Positions 44,987 to 54,847 of a stretch of DNA of 64,000 bases are shown here, in pieces (the first letter of the stretch is position 1; every line of letters begins with the position of its first letter). The translations under genes were made by a program, and so were the position numbers. The notes under the pieces are model-generated. The model saw only the letters and a program-made list of their open reading frames with translations. It had not been told where the DNA came from and did no database searches. Origin of the DNA: Nitrospiraceae bacterium (lineage in GTDB: Bacteria > Nitrospirota > Nitrospiria > Nitrospirales > Nitrospiraceae); the NCBI GenBank assembly GCA_019637075.1, contig JAHBWI010000003.1, forward strand, positions 596,350-660,349, read 5' to 3'.

Positions 44987-46243
44987 GTGGATCAGATCGT
45001 CATCCAAGGCGGGATTGCCCTTCGGGGGGAGGTCCGGACGAGCGGAGCAAAAAATTCCGCGTTGCCCATTCTCGCGTCAACCATCCTTGGCGGCGGCGAA
45101 TGCATCTTGACCAACGTGCCGCGTGTAGTCGACGTGCTGACGATGGGCAAATTGCTCGGCATGTTGGGACTTGCCGTCGTCCATGAAGGAAACCGCACGG
45201 TCATTCAAGCCGACCACATTGCCTCCACAGAGGCACCGTATGATCTCGTCCGAACGATGCGCGCCTCAGTGCTCGTGCTTGGGCCCTTGGTGGCGCGCTG
45301 GGGTGAGGCAACGGTGTCCCTTCCCGGTGGCTGCGCCATCGGCTCGCGGCCGGTCAATTTTCATCTGGCCGGTCTGGAGAAACTGGGCGCAAAGGTCGAG
45401 ATCCAGCACGGCTATATCAAAGCCAGCGCCAGCAAGCTGCGAGGCGCCCGAATTTATTTCGATACGCCAAGCGTCACCGGAACCGAAAATTTGATGATGG
45501 CGGCCGTGTTGGCTCAAGGTACGACGGTGCTTGAAAATGCGGCCAAAGAGCCGGAAATCACGGACCTGGCCGAATTCCTGACTAAACGTGGCGCGCGCAT
45601 CTCGGGAGCCGGAAGCGATATGATCACCATCGAAGGGGTGACCGAGCTTCACGGCGCCGACCACGAGGTCATTCCCGATCGAATTGAAGCCGGCACGTAT
45701 CTCGTGGCCGGGGCGATCACCGGCGGTGACGTAGTGGTCGAGGCCTGCCGTCCTGCTCATATGGAAGCGCTGTTGATGAAGTTGCGGGAAAGCGGGGTCG
45801 ACCTCGTGGAAGAAAAAACTCGAATCCGTCTTCGGACGCCGGCGCGACTCAAGGGGACGAACGTTCGGACCTGCCCGCATCCCGGCTTCCCGACCGACAT
45901 GCAGGCACAGTTCGTCGCGCTGATGGCAGTGGCGGAAGGCACCAGCGTCATCACCGAGACCGTATTCGAAAGTCGGTTCATGCATGTGGAAGAATTGCGC
46001 CGCATGGGCGCCGATATTCGGGTCGAGGGTAATCGTGTGATCGTGACGGGGAAAGAACGTTTGACCGGGGCTCCGGTGATGGCTTCGGACCTGCGGGCCA
46101 GCGCGGGATTGATCCTAGCCGGCTTGGCGGCGGAGGGGACCACCGAGGTGTCACGGGTCTATCATTTGGATCGGGGCTACGAGCGGTTGGAGGAAAAGCT
46201 GCAGGCACTCGGCGCCCGCGTAGAGCGAAGAAAGGGGAAGTGA
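44987..46243 (+). CDS. murA: UDP-N-acetylglucosamine 1-carboxyvinyltransferase
   Basis: 418 residues from GTG 44987 with a GGAAGGG site. Both inside-out alpha/beta domains are present ([17 protein letters not shown] at the start; [17 protein letters not shown] near the end), and the catalytic Cys is in [12 protein letters not shown], so it should be fosfomycin-sensitive in principle. It catalyses the first committed step of peptidoglycan synthesis. Its stop overlaps the hisG start. Confidence 0.94.
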   Translation: MDQIVIQGGIALRGEVRTSGAKNSALPILASTILGGGECILTNVPRVVDVLTMGKLLGMLGLAVVHEGNRTVIQADHIASTEAPYDLVRTMRASVLVLGPLVARWGEATVSLPGGCAIGSRPVNFHLAGLEKLGAKVEIQHGYIKASASKLRGARIYFDTPSVTGTENLMMAAVLAQGTTVLENAAKEPEITDLAEFLTKRGARISGAGSDMITIEGVTELHGADHEVIPDRIEAGTYLVAGAITGGDVVVEACRPAHMEALLMKLRESGVDLVEEKTRIRLRTPARLKGTNVRTCPHPGFPTDMQAQFVALMAVAEGTSVITETVFESRFMHVEELRRMGADIRVEGNRVIVTGKERLTGAPVMASDLRASAGLILAGLAAEGTTEVSRVYHLDRGYERLEEKLQALGARVERRKGK

Positions 46244-46944
46244 GCGTGAAGGGACGGAAGCCCGAGCCACCATCATCGGAAGGGATTACGATTGCGCTGT
46301 CGAAGGGCAAGTTGTTGGACCCCGTCCTGCAGCTGTTCGAGGCGGCTGGGTATCGGAGCCCAGGGCTCTCGACAGAGAGCCGGAAGCTGGTGTTTGCCTG
46401 TCCAGACAAGAACGCGACTCTACTGATCGTGCGACCGACGGATGTTCCGACCTACGTCGAGCACGGTGCCGCGGACGTGGGGGTTGTGGGCAAGGACGTG
46501 CTGTTGGAGCAGGAGAGCGACGTCTACGAGCCGTTGGATTTGCATGTCGGAGCGTGTAGAATCGCCGTCGCCGCCCTCCAGGGCACGGCTTCGCGGGACG
46601 GCTGGTCGTCCAAAATCCGTGTCGCGACGAAGTACCCGAAGATTACCGAACGGTACTTCAACCAGCGGGGCGTGCCGGTCGAAATCGTCAAATTGTACGG
46701 CTCGATCGAACTGGCGCCTATCGTGGGATTGGCCGATCGTATCGTGGACCTGGTCGAGACCGGGAGCACCCTGCGGGCCCATAACCTGGCGGAAGTCGAG
46801 GTCATCACGCACTCGACGGCCCGATTGATCGTCAATCGAGCCAGCCTGAAATTGAAGCACGGGCCGCTGACGGAGTTGATCGAACGTTTACGGGTTTCCG
46901 TCGCCGCAGCCAACAATGGGCGTCGCGCAGCACACCGTTCATAG
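46240..46944 (+). CDS. hisG: ATP phosphoribosyltransferase, short form
   Basis: 234 residues from GTG 46240. [11 protein letters not shown] and [22 protein letters not shown] (the PRPP loop region) are clear. The C-terminal regulatory domain of long HisG is absent, so activity should require HisZ, which is not in this window. First step of histidine synthesis. Confidence 0.93.
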   Translation: MSVKGRKPEPPSSEGITIALSKGKLLDPVLQLFEAAGYRSPGLSTESRKLVFACPDKNATLLIVRPTDVPTYVEHGAADVGVVGKDVLLEQESDVYEPLDLHVGACRIAVAALQGTASRDGWSSKIRVATKYPKITERYFNQRGVPVEIVKLYGSIELAPIVGLADRIVDLVETGSTLRAHNLAEVEVITHSTARLIVNRASLKLKHGPLTELIERLRVSVAAANNGRRAAHRS

Positions 46945-46952
46945 AGGATTAC

Positions 46953-48248
46953 GTGGGAACTGAGTTGCCGATCATCTCGAACAGCGACCGAGGATTTGCC
47001 ACGGCGCTCCGTAAGATCGTGAACCGGTCGAGGTCCCAGAGCGCCACGGTCGAAAAGAGCGTCCGCACCATTTTGCAGGCCGTGGAACGCGGAGGCGATC
47101 GGGCGGTGCTCCGCTACACCAAGAAGTTCGATCGTCTCACGCTGAAGCCCGAGCAGATGCGGGTGACAGCGGATGAGATCAAAGATGCCTACTACCATAT
47201 CCGAAAGGATGAGGGCGATGCGTTGCGGTATGCGGCGGAGCGCATCATCCAATTTCATGAGCGCCAGCGCAGCAAGACGTGGATGTACCAGGAACAGTCC
47301 GCCACCTTGGGGCAGGTCATTACGCCCATGGATGCGGTCGGGGTCTATGTGCCGGGTGGAAAGGCCGTCTATCCGTCCTCCGTGCTGATGTGCGCCATTC
47401 CCGCGAAGGTGGCGGGAGTACGGCGCGTCGTGATGTGCACCCCGACGCCGCAAGGCAGCATTAATCCCTATCTGCTTGTGGCCGCCGACATCGCGGGCGT
47501 CGATGAGATTTATCGGGTCGGTGGAGTGCAGGCGGTGGGAGCTATGGCATTTGGGACCAAGACCGTCGCCAAGGTGGACAAGATCGTCGGGCCGGGAAAT
47601 ATTTTCGTGGCTACGGCCAAGCGTCTGCTCTACGGAACGGTCGGCATCGATATGGTGGCTGGGCCAAGCGAACTTCTCGTCGTCGCCGATGGCGCGGCTG
47701 ATCCTGCGCATGTGGCGGCCGATCTCCTCTGCGAGGCCGAGCATGACGAAGATGCGCAGGTGTATCTCGTAACCACCTCGATGACGCTCGCCAAGGAAGC
47801 CGTGAAATTAATCGGCGCCCAGTTGAAAGGGCTACAGCGGGAAAAGATTGCATCCAAGTCGATCGCCAGACATTTCGTGGCTCTGGTGGTTACCACCATG
47901 GATGAGGCTATCGAGGTGGCGAATGCGGTGGCGCCGGAACACCTGACCTTGTCCGTGGATCGGCCGTTTGACTATCTCGAACAGATCCGTCATGCCGGTG
48001 CCTTGTTTCTTGGACGGTACACGCCGCCGGCCGTCGCCGATTACGTGGCGGGACCCAACCACGTGTTGCCGACGGGAGCGACGGCGCGATTCTTTTCGCC
48101 CCTCTCGGTCAACGACTACGTGAAGGTGAGCAATATCGTGCATTACACGAAGGACGAATTGAGGAAGGCCAAGGATCACATCGTCCGGCTGGCGCACATC
48201 GAGGGATTTGATGCGCACGCCAAGTCGGCCCAAAGCAGGTTTTCATGA
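46953..48248 (+). CDS. hisD: Histidinol dehydrogenase
   Basis: 431 residues from GTG 46953, with GAGGA five bases upstream. GVYVPGGKAVYPSS, GPGNIFVATAKR and DMVAGPSELLVVAD are typical, and the zinc and catalytic His residues appear in LCEAEHDEDAQ and APEHLTL. It makes histidine from histidinol in two NAD-dependent steps. ATGA overlap with hisB. Confidence 0.96.
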   Translation: MGTELPIISNSDRGFATALRKIVNRSRSQSATVEKSVRTILQAVERGGDRAVLRYTKKFDRLTLKPEQMRVTADEIKDAYYHIRKDEGDALRYAAERIIQFHERQRSKTWMYQEQSATLGQVITPMDAVGVYVPGGKAVYPSSVLMCAIPAKVAGVRRVVMCTPTPQGSINPYLLVAADIAGVDEIYRVGGVQAVGAMAFGTKTVAKVDKIVGPGNIFVATAKRLLYGTVGIDMVAGPSELLVVADGAADPAHVAADLLCEAEHDEDAQVYLVTTSMTLAKEAVKLIGAQLKGLQREKIASKSIARHFVALVVTTMDEAIEVANAVAPEHLTLSVDRPFDYLEQIRHAGALFLGRYTPPAVADYVAGPNHVLPTGATARFFSPLSVNDYVKVSNIVHYTKDELRKAKDHIVRLAHIEGFDAHAKSAQSRFS

Positions 48249-48853
48249 AGAAGAACGGTTCCGCTTCCCGACAAGCCGCTGTTCACCGTGCGACCAAAGA
48301 AACCGACATCCGCGTCGAGTGGAAACTCGACGGCAATGGGCGTGGCAAGGTCGACACCGGCATCCGTTTCATGGACCACATGTTGGAGTTATTGGCCAAG
48401 CACGGGTTCTTTGATTTGACCGTGCAGGCCAAAGGGGATCTCGATATTGACGAACACCACACGGTTGAGGATGTCGGGATCGTGATGGGGAAGGCATTGC
48501 ATCAGGCCTTGGGGGAAAAAGGGGGCATCAAGCGATTCGGTTTCGCTTCGGCGCCGCTCGACGAGACTTTGGCCCAAATCACGGTCGACCTCAGCGGCCG
48601 TCCGTTTCTCGTCTATAACGTAGCGTTGCCGGACCGGAAGATCAAAGCCTTCGACCTCGGACTCTTCGAGGATTTTTTTCAGGCCTTTGTGACCCATGGG
48701 GGACTGAATTTGCATGTCAATCTGCTCTACGGCCGAAATCCGCACCACATCATGGAAGCCATCTTCAAGGGCTTGGCCAAGGCGTTGGACCAGGCCACGA
48801 CGGTGGAGGATCGCTTGGCCGGGCATGTCTTGTCGACCAAAGGTCAGCTCTAA
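48245..48853 (+). CDS. hisB: Imidazoleglycerol-phosphate dehydratase
   Basis: 202 residues. The metal motifs FMDHMLELLAKHG, DEHHTVEDVGI and the later HHIMEAIFKGLAKAL are all present. It is the monofunctional form with no phosphatase domain. The start lies within the last codons of hisD. Confidence 0.95.
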   Translation: MKKNGSASRQAAVHRATKETDIRVEWKLDGNGRGKVDTGIRFMDHMLELLAKHGFFDLTVQAKGDLDIDEHHTVEDVGIVMGKALHQALGEKGGIKRFGFASAPLDETLAQITVDLSGRPFLVYNVALPDRKIKAFDLGLFEDFFQAFVTHGGLNLHVNLLYGRNPHHIMEAIFKGLAKALDQATTVEDRLAGHVLSTKGQL

Positions 48854-48886
48854 TCCCCACCTCGTATTTGTCGTCCAGGACCGATC

Positions 48887-49510
48887 ATGATCGCCATCAT
48901 CGATTACGGCATGGGGAACCTGCGCAGTGTGCACAACGCCTTCGTCGCGGCGGGATGCCGTGCCGTGGTGACGCGCGATCCTCGGGTGATCGCCGATGCG
49001 GCGAAGGTGGTGTTGCCGGGTGTCGGCGCCTTCGGCGACTGTATGGCGAATCTGGAACAGTATGATCTCATTGATCCTATCCGCCGGGCCGTGGCGTCGG
49101 GTAAACCGTTCTTAGGTATCTGTCTTGGGCTGCAAGTCCTCTTCACTGAAAGCGAGGAGTTCGGCTTGCATAAGGGGCTCGATATCATCCCGGGTCGTGT
49201 AAAGCGATTTGAGTTCAAAACCGGACAACCAGCCGGCTTGAAAATTCCGCACATGGGATGGAACAGCATCGAGATCGTGAAACCGGCGCCGTTGTTCGCA
49301 GGCGTGCCCTCGGGTAGTCATTGTTATTTTGTGCATTCCTACTATGTGGAGCCGACCGACCAAACCGTGGTTGCGAGCACGACCGATTACGGTGGGCGAT
49401 TTGCCTCCGCCGTGTCGAGGGAAAATCTCGTTGCTTGCCAATTTCACCCGGAAAAGAGTCAGTCGGTGGGCCTGCAGTTGATTAAGAATTTCGGAGGCTG
49501 GGCGGCATGA
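48887..49510 (+). CDS. hisH: Imidazole glycerol phosphate synthase, glutaminase subunit
   Basis: 207 residues. Class I glutamine amidotransferase with the nucleophilic Cys in FLGICLGLQVLF and the His-x-Glu pair in CQFHPEKSQ. It supplies ammonia to HisF, coded at 51074. Its end overlaps the start of the lipoprotein gene. Confidence 0.95.
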   Translation: MIAIIDYGMGNLRSVHNAFVAAGCRAVVTRDPRVIADAAKVVLPGVGAFGDCMANLEQYDLIDPIRRAVASGKPFLGICLGLQVLFTESEEFGLHKGLDIIPGRVKRFEFKTGQPAGLKIPHMGWNSIEIVKPAPLFAGVPSGSHCYFVHSYYVEPTDQTVVASTTDYGGRFASAVSRENLVACQFHPEKSQSVGLQLIKNFGGWAA

Positions 49511-50226
49511 CTCCTCTATTGCGGATAGGGGTGCTTGGGCTGGCGCTGACACTTGTCACCGGCTGCAGCGGAGCCAAGGTCACGTCGAAAGCCGCACCGC
49601 AGCTTCCCCAATATCGGGTTCACAAGGTCGTGCTGATCCCGTTTGACACGCTCTCGACGCCGCAGGTGTTGGATCTCAACGGTCCGGCCTTTCCGGTCCC
49701 ATCCGGCGCCAGGCGTTCGGAGATGTCGGTGGGGGTGCCTGCGACGACCGACCGATTCGACCGACCGACTCATCTGGTACCTCCGGATGCCGGCGAGAAA
49801 ATCACAGACCTCATGTGGGCGAAACTCAAATCGAAACCTGGTTTGGAGATCCTGTCGCCCTCGGAGGCCAGCCGTGCTGCCAGGGATCTCGCCATCAACG
49901 AGACCGGTCGTGTCGCAGCTGCCCATAAGATCGCCCAGCGGCTATCCGCTGATGGTGCCTTGGTCGGCAAGGTGTTGGTCTTTCAGGAGCGAGTGGGAAG
50001 CCGGCTGGGAGCAAATCCTCCCGCCGCTGTGGGATTCGAAGTACGTTTGGTGGCGTCCGACGGGGCGGTGCTTTGGGAAGGCAATTATTACGAGAAGCAG
50101 CGGCCCATGACCGAGGATTTCGTCGGGTTCATCCAACGTCACGGCGTGTTTGTCACGGCGGATGAGTTGGCGGCCTATGGAGCCGCCGAGTTGGCCGAGG
50201 AGTTTCCGTACGGGACCGCTCAGTGA
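49507..50226 (+). CDS. Lipoprotein of unknown function inside the his operon
   Basis: 239 residues. A signal sequence with lipobox LVTGC (Cys20) marks it as a lipoprotein. The mature part contains VVLIPFDTLS, GEKITDLMWAKLKSKPGLEIL and SADGALVGKVLVFQERVG, the pattern of a GNA1162- or CsgG-like assembly lipoprotein. The ATGA overlap with hisH shows real coupling in the operon, but no link to histidine synthesis is apparent. Confidence 0.75.
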   Translation: MTPLLRIGVLGLALTLVTGCSGAKVTSKAAPQLPQYRVHKVVLIPFDTLSTPQVLDLNGPAFPVPSGARRSEMSVGVPATTDRFDRPTHLVPPDAGEKITDLMWAKLKSKPGLEILSPSEASRAARDLAINETGRVAAAHKIAQRLSADGALVGKVLVFQERVGSRLGANPPAAVGFEVRLVASDGAVLWEGNYYEKQRPMTEDFVGFIQRHGVFVTADELAAYGAAELAEEFPYGTAQ

Positions 50227-50257
50227 GTTGTTGAATCGGGTTTGAGGGAGGAGGGCG

Positions 50258-50998
50258 ATGGTAATCATCCCTGCGATTGATTTGAAGGATGGCCGGTGCG
50301 TACGGTTGCGGCAAGGCGATATGGCCGCCGAAACCGTGTACTCGTCGGACGTACCTTCGGTGGCTCGTGGGTGGCAGCGTCAGGGTGCGACGATCATCCA
50401 CGTGGTGGACCTGAACGGCGCGGTCGACGGGGAACCGCGCAACCTTCCGCAGATCCAAGAGGTTTTGGCGACGGTTAGCGTGAAGGTGCAAGTGGGCGGC
50501 GGGATCAGGTCCATCGACACGGTGCGACGGTATTTGACGGCAGGGGTGTCCCGGGTGGTGCTGGGTACCGCGGCCCTAACGGACCGCAAATTCCTCGAGC
50601 TGGCCTGCGATGAATTCCCGCGTCGGATCCTTCTCGGGTTGGACGCCAAGGATGGTCTCGTTGCCGTGAAGGGATGGACGAGTGTCTCACAAACCAAAGC
50701 CGTGGATCTGTTGAAGGATCTGGCTGGCTATGCTTTGGGAGCGGTGATCTACACGGACATTGCGCGAGACGGGATGCTGGGCGGCCCAAACCTGACGGCG
50801 CTGCGCGAAGTGGCAGAGTTGTCGTCGGTTCCCGTCATCGCTTCGGGCGGAATCTCCCGCGTCGAGGATCTCACGGCGGTCCGGGCATTGGGGCCGCGCA
50901 TCGAAGGGGCCATCGTCGGCAAGGCGCTATACGACGGCAAGCTGGATTACCGGGCTGCGGTGGCAGCTCTCGGTGCGACGCCCGGCGTGAGGCATTGA
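50258..50998 (+). CDS. hisA: ProFAR isomerase
   Basis: 246 residues, a TIM barrel with IPAIDLKDGRCVRL at the start and the second Asp in VIYTDIARDGMLGGPN. Catalyses the Amadori rearrangement of ProFAR. It is homologous to hisF at 51074. Confidence 0.95.
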   Translation: MVIIPAIDLKDGRCVRLRQGDMAAETVYSSDVPSVARGWQRQGATIIHVVDLNGAVDGEPRNLPQIQEVLATVSVKVQVGGGIRSIDTVRRYLTAGVSRVVLGTAALTDRKFLELACDEFPRRILLGLDAKDGLVAVKGWTSVSQTKAVDLLKDLAGYALGAVIYTDIARDGMLGGPNLTALREVAELSSVPVIASGGISRVEDLTAVRALGPRIEGAIVGKALYDGKLDYRAAVAALGATPGVRH

Positions 50999-51073
50999 AA
51001 ATATGGAGCGAGCGAGAACTGGCTCCAACGCCGGTCGTGTTACCGCTGAGGGTTCACGATTCACGAGATTGTC

Positions 51074-51832
51074 ATGCTAACCAAACGCATCATCCCCTGT
51101 TTGGATGTCAAAGACGGACGGGTGGTCAAAGGAGTGAGCTTCGTCGATCTTCGCGATGCCGGTGACCCAGTCGAGGTCGCGACCATCTATGACCGGGAAG
51201 GCGCCGACGAGCTCTGTTTTCTGGACATTACTGCTTCCCACGAGAATCGCAAGACGATCATCGACGTTGTAGAACAGACGGCGGCGCGGGTCTTCATGCC
51301 CTTGACGGTGGGCGGCGGAGTGCGGACGTTGGATGATATTCGTGCCTTGCTCAACGCAGGAGCCGACAAGGTGAGCATCAATACGGCGGCTGTTCAGCGG
51401 CCGGAATTCGTCCGGGAAGCGGCGCAGCGCTTCGGGACCCAGTGTATCGTGGTGGCCATCGATGCCAAGCGAGTTCCAGAGCCGGGGCGATGGGAAGTGT
51501 TCACGCACGGCGGAAGGAAGCCGACCGGTCTGGAGGTCATTGAGTGGGCCCGCAAGATGGAGGCATTCGGCGCAGGTGAAATATTGCTGACCAGCATGGA
51601 TCAAGATGGACGACAAAGCGGCTATGACTTGGAATTGACCGCCGCGGTGTCCGAGGCCGTGGGGATCCCGGTCATTGCATCTGGCGGGGTTGGAACGCTC
51701 GATCATCTCTATGACGGCTTTACCAAAGGCCGGGCCGATGCGGTGCTGGCGGCGTCCATATTTCACTACCGCACGCATACGATCCAAGAAGCCAAAACGT
51801 ATTTGCGAGATCGAGGAGTCGCGGTTCGCTAA
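51074..51832 (+). CDS. hisF: Imidazole glycerol phosphate synthase, cyclase subunit
   Basis: 252 residues, a TIM barrel with [18 protein letters not shown], the phosphate-binding GGGVR and the catalytic Asp in [14 protein letters not shown]. It works with HisH. An intergenic gap of 75 bp separates it from hisA. Confidence 0.95.
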   Translation: MLTKRIIPCLDVKDGRVVKGVSFVDLRDAGDPVEVATIYDREGADELCFLDITASHENRKTIIDVVEQTAARVFMPLTVGGGVRTLDDIRALLNAGADKVSINTAAVQRPEFVREAAQRFGTQCIVVAIDAKRVPEPGRWEVFTHGGRKPTGLEVIEWARKMEAFGAGEILLTSMDQDGRQSGYDLELTAAVSEAVGIPVIASGGVGTLDHLYDGFTKGRADAVLAASIFHYRTHTIQEAKTYLRDRGVAVR

Positions 51833-51849
51833 GGCGGACAGACGAAAGC

Positions 51850-52530
51850 ATGGCCATGATGAATGAGCGCCCAGTTCTGACCTATGACGCGCAGGGGCTT
51901 ATTCCCGCGGTGGTACAGGACTGGCTCGACGGCACGGTGTTGATGGTGGGCTTCATGAACCAGGAAGCCCTGGGCAAGACGATCGAGACCAAGACGGTCC
52001 ATTTCTGGAGCCGGTCCCGCAAAAAACTTTGGCAAAAGGGGGAGACATCCGGACACGTGCTTCGGGTGAAGGATCTCTTCGTGGATTGTGACCGGGATAC
52101 GATTCTGGTCAAGGCGGAGCCGGTCGGGCCAACTTGTCACACCGGGGAACGTGCCTGTTTCTTTTCGCAGTTGGATGGCCGGGGACATGTCGCGGAGCCC
52201 GTCGTTCAAGAGGCGTGGGGCGGTATTTTGGAGGCGGTTCTGCGAACGATCCGACATCGTCGAGCCCATCCCCAGCAGGATTCCTATACGACAAAGCTGT
52301 TTGAGGGAGGGCACGATAAGATCCTCAAGAAGGTGGCTGAAGAGGCGGGGGAAGTGTTGTTGGCCTCCAAGGGCGGGAAGCGGGACGAGATCATCTATGA
52401 GGTCGCGGATCTGTTCTTCCACACCTTGATGGTGCTCGGCTACCACGGCGTGGATTTGCAGGAGATTTACAAGGAATTGGGCCGGCGGTTCGGGAAGTCC
52501 GGGCTACGGTCGACGGCGGAGGACGCCTAG
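51850..52530 (+). CDS. hisI: Bifunctional phosphoribosyl-AMP cyclohydrolase/phosphoribosyl-ATP pyrophosphatase
   Basis: 226 residues. The HisI domain (FMNQEALGKTIETKTVHFWSR; VDCDRDTILVKAEPVGPTCHTG) covers residues about 1-115 and a HisE domain (SYTTKLFEGGHDKILKKVAEEA) the rest. This fused form supplies steps two and three; hisC is not in the window. Confidence 0.94.
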   Translation: MAMMNERPVLTYDAQGLIPAVVQDWLDGTVLMVGFMNQEALGKTIETKTVHFWSRSRKKLWQKGETSGHVLRVKDLFVDCDRDTILVKAEPVGPTCHTGERACFFSQLDGRGHVAEPVVQEAWGGILEAVLRTIRHRRAHPQQDSYTTKLFEGGHDKILKKVAEEAGEVLLASKGGKRDEIIYEVADLFFHTLMVLGYHGVDLQEIYKELGRRFGKSGLRSTAEDA

Positions 52531-52531
52531 G

Positions 52532-52876
52532 ATGAGCAATTGCATTTTTTGTCGGATCGTCGAGGGCGGCATTCCTGCCAAGGTTTTATACCAGGATGAC
52601 AAGGCCCTGGTCTTCGAGGACATCAATCCCCAAGCTCCCGTGCATCTGTTGGTCATTCCGAAGCGTCATGTCGCCTCGGTGCATGAATGCCAGCAGGCGG
52701 ACGAATCACTGATGGGCCATTTGCTTCTGACCTGCGCCAAGGTCGCGGGCATGAAAGATGTGGCGGCTAGCGGCTATCGGGTTGTGACGAACGTCGGAGC
52801 GGACAGTGGTCAGACTGTCTTCCATCTTCATCTTCACGTTCTAGGCGGCCGTCACCTGGCCTGGCCTCCCGGATGA
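52532..52876 (+). CDS. HinT-like HIT protein
   Basis: 114 residues. NCIFCRIVEGGIPAK and the histidine triad VFHLHLHVLGG are those of HinT, which hydrolyses adenosine phosphoramidates. It starts one base after hisI ends and lies before the dnaG promoter, so it may be the last gene of the his transcript. Confidence 0.92.
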   Translation: MSNCIFCRIVEGGIPAKVLYQDDKALVFEDINPQAPVHLLVIPKRHVASVHECQQADESLMGHLLLTCAKVAGMKDVAASGYRVVTNVGADSGQTVFHLHLHVLGGRHLAWPPG

Positions 52877-52893
52877 CGCCGATCCGCGGTTGG

Positions 52894-52923
52894 TTGACAG
52901 TCGAGCGAATCCTTTGTTAGGCT
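52894..52923 (+). promoter_or_regulatory. dnaG-rpoD promoter
   Basis: TTGACA (52894-52899), an 18-bp spacer and TAGGCT (52918-52923), the latter preceded by TG-T to give the extended -10. The start codon of dnaG is 86 bp downstream. Confidence 0.5.
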
Positions 52924-53009
52924 GAACGGTCAATTCTCCATCAAGTTCAACGAGTTCCGACCAGAGTTGGCTTTGGGGCGGACAGCTACGGGTACAGGCG
53001 AGGATCGCT

Positions 53010-54845
53010 GTGGGCCGAGGCCTGATTTCTGACGACGTCATCAACCAGATCAGAGACCGGGTCGACATCGCCGAGATCGTCGGTCAGCACGTCGCCCTGA
53101 CTCGAGCCGGGCAAAACCTCAAGGGGCTCTGTCCTTTCCATCAGGAAAAGAGTCCGTCCTTCAATGTCAGTCCGTCACGGCAGATTTTCCATTGTTTCGG
53201 CTGCGGCGCTGGCGGAAACGTGTTTAGCTTTCTGATGAAGTTGACCGGCGCTCCCTTCCCGGAAGTCGTTCGAGACCTCGGTCGAAAAGCCGGTGTGGAT
53301 GTTCCGGAGTCCGCCGGCGGCTATTCCAGCCAGGAACGCAATCAGATGGCGCGCCTGGAGCAACTAAATGTCGCTGCCGGCTCATGGTTTCATGGAAAGC
53401 TCTTGGAGAACCCGTCGGGTGCGCAAGCCAGGGCCTATCTCGAGGGGCGCGGGATCCTGCCTGAAACCATCGAACAGTTCCGTATCGGGTATGCGCCGGC
53501 GGAATGGGATGCACTGGCAAAGTCCATGCTGAGGGAGGGGTTCACGGCGGCCGAATTGGTCGCAGCCGGTCTTGCCGTTCCCCGTGAACAGTCAGCTGGT
53601 CAACGAGGACCAGGAACCGGTCAGTACGATCGCTTCCGGTCCAGGGTCATGTTTCCGATTCTCGACCTTCGAAAGCGCGTTGTGGCATTCGGAGGACGCG
53701 TGCTCGGCGACGGGACGCCAAAATATTTGAACTCCCCCGACACCCCGCTCTTTAAGAAGGGGCAGACGCTCTTTGCCTTGGAGGCTGCGCGCGAGGCGGC
53801 CTCTCAGCAGCAGACCCTTATCATCGTCGAGGGGTACTTTGATGCCATTGCGCTTCACCAGGCAGGGATTTGCCATGTGGCTGCCACCCTGGGGACTGCT
53901 CTCACGGCCGAACACATTACAGTCATCCGGCGATTCGCCTCAAAGGTCGTGCTGTTGTTCGATCCGGATGCTGCCGGCGTGCGGGCAGCGCTGCGGAGCT
54001 TGGACTTGTTCGTCAACAGCGGGATCGGAGTGACAGTGGTATCTTTGCCCACAGGCGACGATCCCGATACCTTTGTGAGGAAATTCGGACCCGCGGGGTT
54101 TGCAGAATTGGCGGGCCGTGCGCCGAGCCTGCTGGACTTTGCCGTCGAACATAGCCTGCAGACGGCGGAATCCGGCACGGTGGAAGATCGAATCCGCGCG
54201 GTGGATGCAGTGCTGCGGATTCTGCAGAAGGGGGCACACCCCATCGAGCGAGAGGAACGGATTCGGGTGGTCGCGGAGCGCTTGGGGCTGAGCCAACAGC
54301 GGTTGATTGATCGGTACCCCGCCTTGGTGGCCGACGACCAGCGCAAGCCCACGGTCCGGACTCAGGCCCTGCCAGTGCCTAAACCTAAGAGCCATCCGGA
54401 GGAGCGTGATTTGGCGCACTTGCTGGTGCAGGGCAGTCTGGCGCCGGCCGATGTGCGTAAGCTCGAACCAGAATCGTTTGCCGTTCCAACGATCCGGCGC
54501 ATCGTTGAATCGGGACTCCGGCATGTCGGGGGAGACGGGCGTGTGGCCGTGCGGGCCCTGTTGGACGAACTGGTCGACGATCCCGAATGCGGACCGTTGG
54601 TCACGGAGTTGTCGATGGAGGAACTACATTATGACGACGTGCCCGCCCATACGGCCGGTTGTCTGGAGACGTTGGCCCGCAAGTGCCGGGAGCGGGCGTT
54701 GCACCAGTTGATTCAGGAACTCAAAGCGGCGGAGCGTGAGCGACGGGACCAGGATGTCCGTCGTTTGAACCAGCAGATTAACGAGATGCGGATGCAGAAG
54801 GCCGGCGTATCGCTGGCTGCCCTGGCACCTGCGGTGAAGGAGTAG
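53010..54845 (+). CDS. dnaG: DNA primase
   Basis: 611 residues from GTG 53010. The CHC2 zinc-binding domain ([14 protein letters not shown]...FHCFGCG) is followed by the catalytic core with the TOPRIM motif ([21 protein letters not shown]) and a C-terminal helicase-binding part. Synthesises RNA primers at replication forks. rpoD follows after 2 bp. Confidence 0.95.
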   Translation: MGRGLISDDVINQIRDRVDIAEIVGQHVALTRAGQNLKGLCPFHQEKSPSFNVSPSRQIFHCFGCGAGGNVFSFLMKLTGAPFPEVVRDLGRKAGVDVPESAGGYSSQERNQMARLEQLNVAAGSWFHGKLLENPSGAQARAYLEGRGILPETIEQFRIGYAPAEWDALAKSMLREGFTAAELVAAGLAVPREQSAGQRGPGTGQYDRFRSRVMFPILDLRKRVVAFGGRVLGDGTPKYLNSPDTPLFKKGQTLFALEAAREAASQQQTLIIVEGYFDAIALHQAGICHVAATLGTALTAEHITVIRRFASKVVLLFDPDAAGVRAALRSLDLFVNSGIGVTVVSLPTGDDPDTFVRKFGPAGFAELAGRAPSLLDFAVEHSLQTAESGTVEDRIRAVDAVLRILQKGAHPIEREERIRVVAERLGLSQQRLIDRYPALVADDQRKPTVRTQALPVPKPKSHPEERDLAHLLVQGSLAPADVRKLEPESFAVPTIRRIVESGLRHVGGDGRVAVRALLDELVDDPECGPLVTELSMEELHYDDVPAHTAGCLETLARKCRERALHQLIQELKAAERERRDQDVRRLNQQINEMRMQKAGVSLAALAPAVKE

Positions 54846-54847
54846 GC

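Noticed and set aside
46524..47744. 406-codon minus-strand frame opposite hisG and hisD
   Set aside because: Both plus-strand genes are fully supported; the frame has no recognisable domain.
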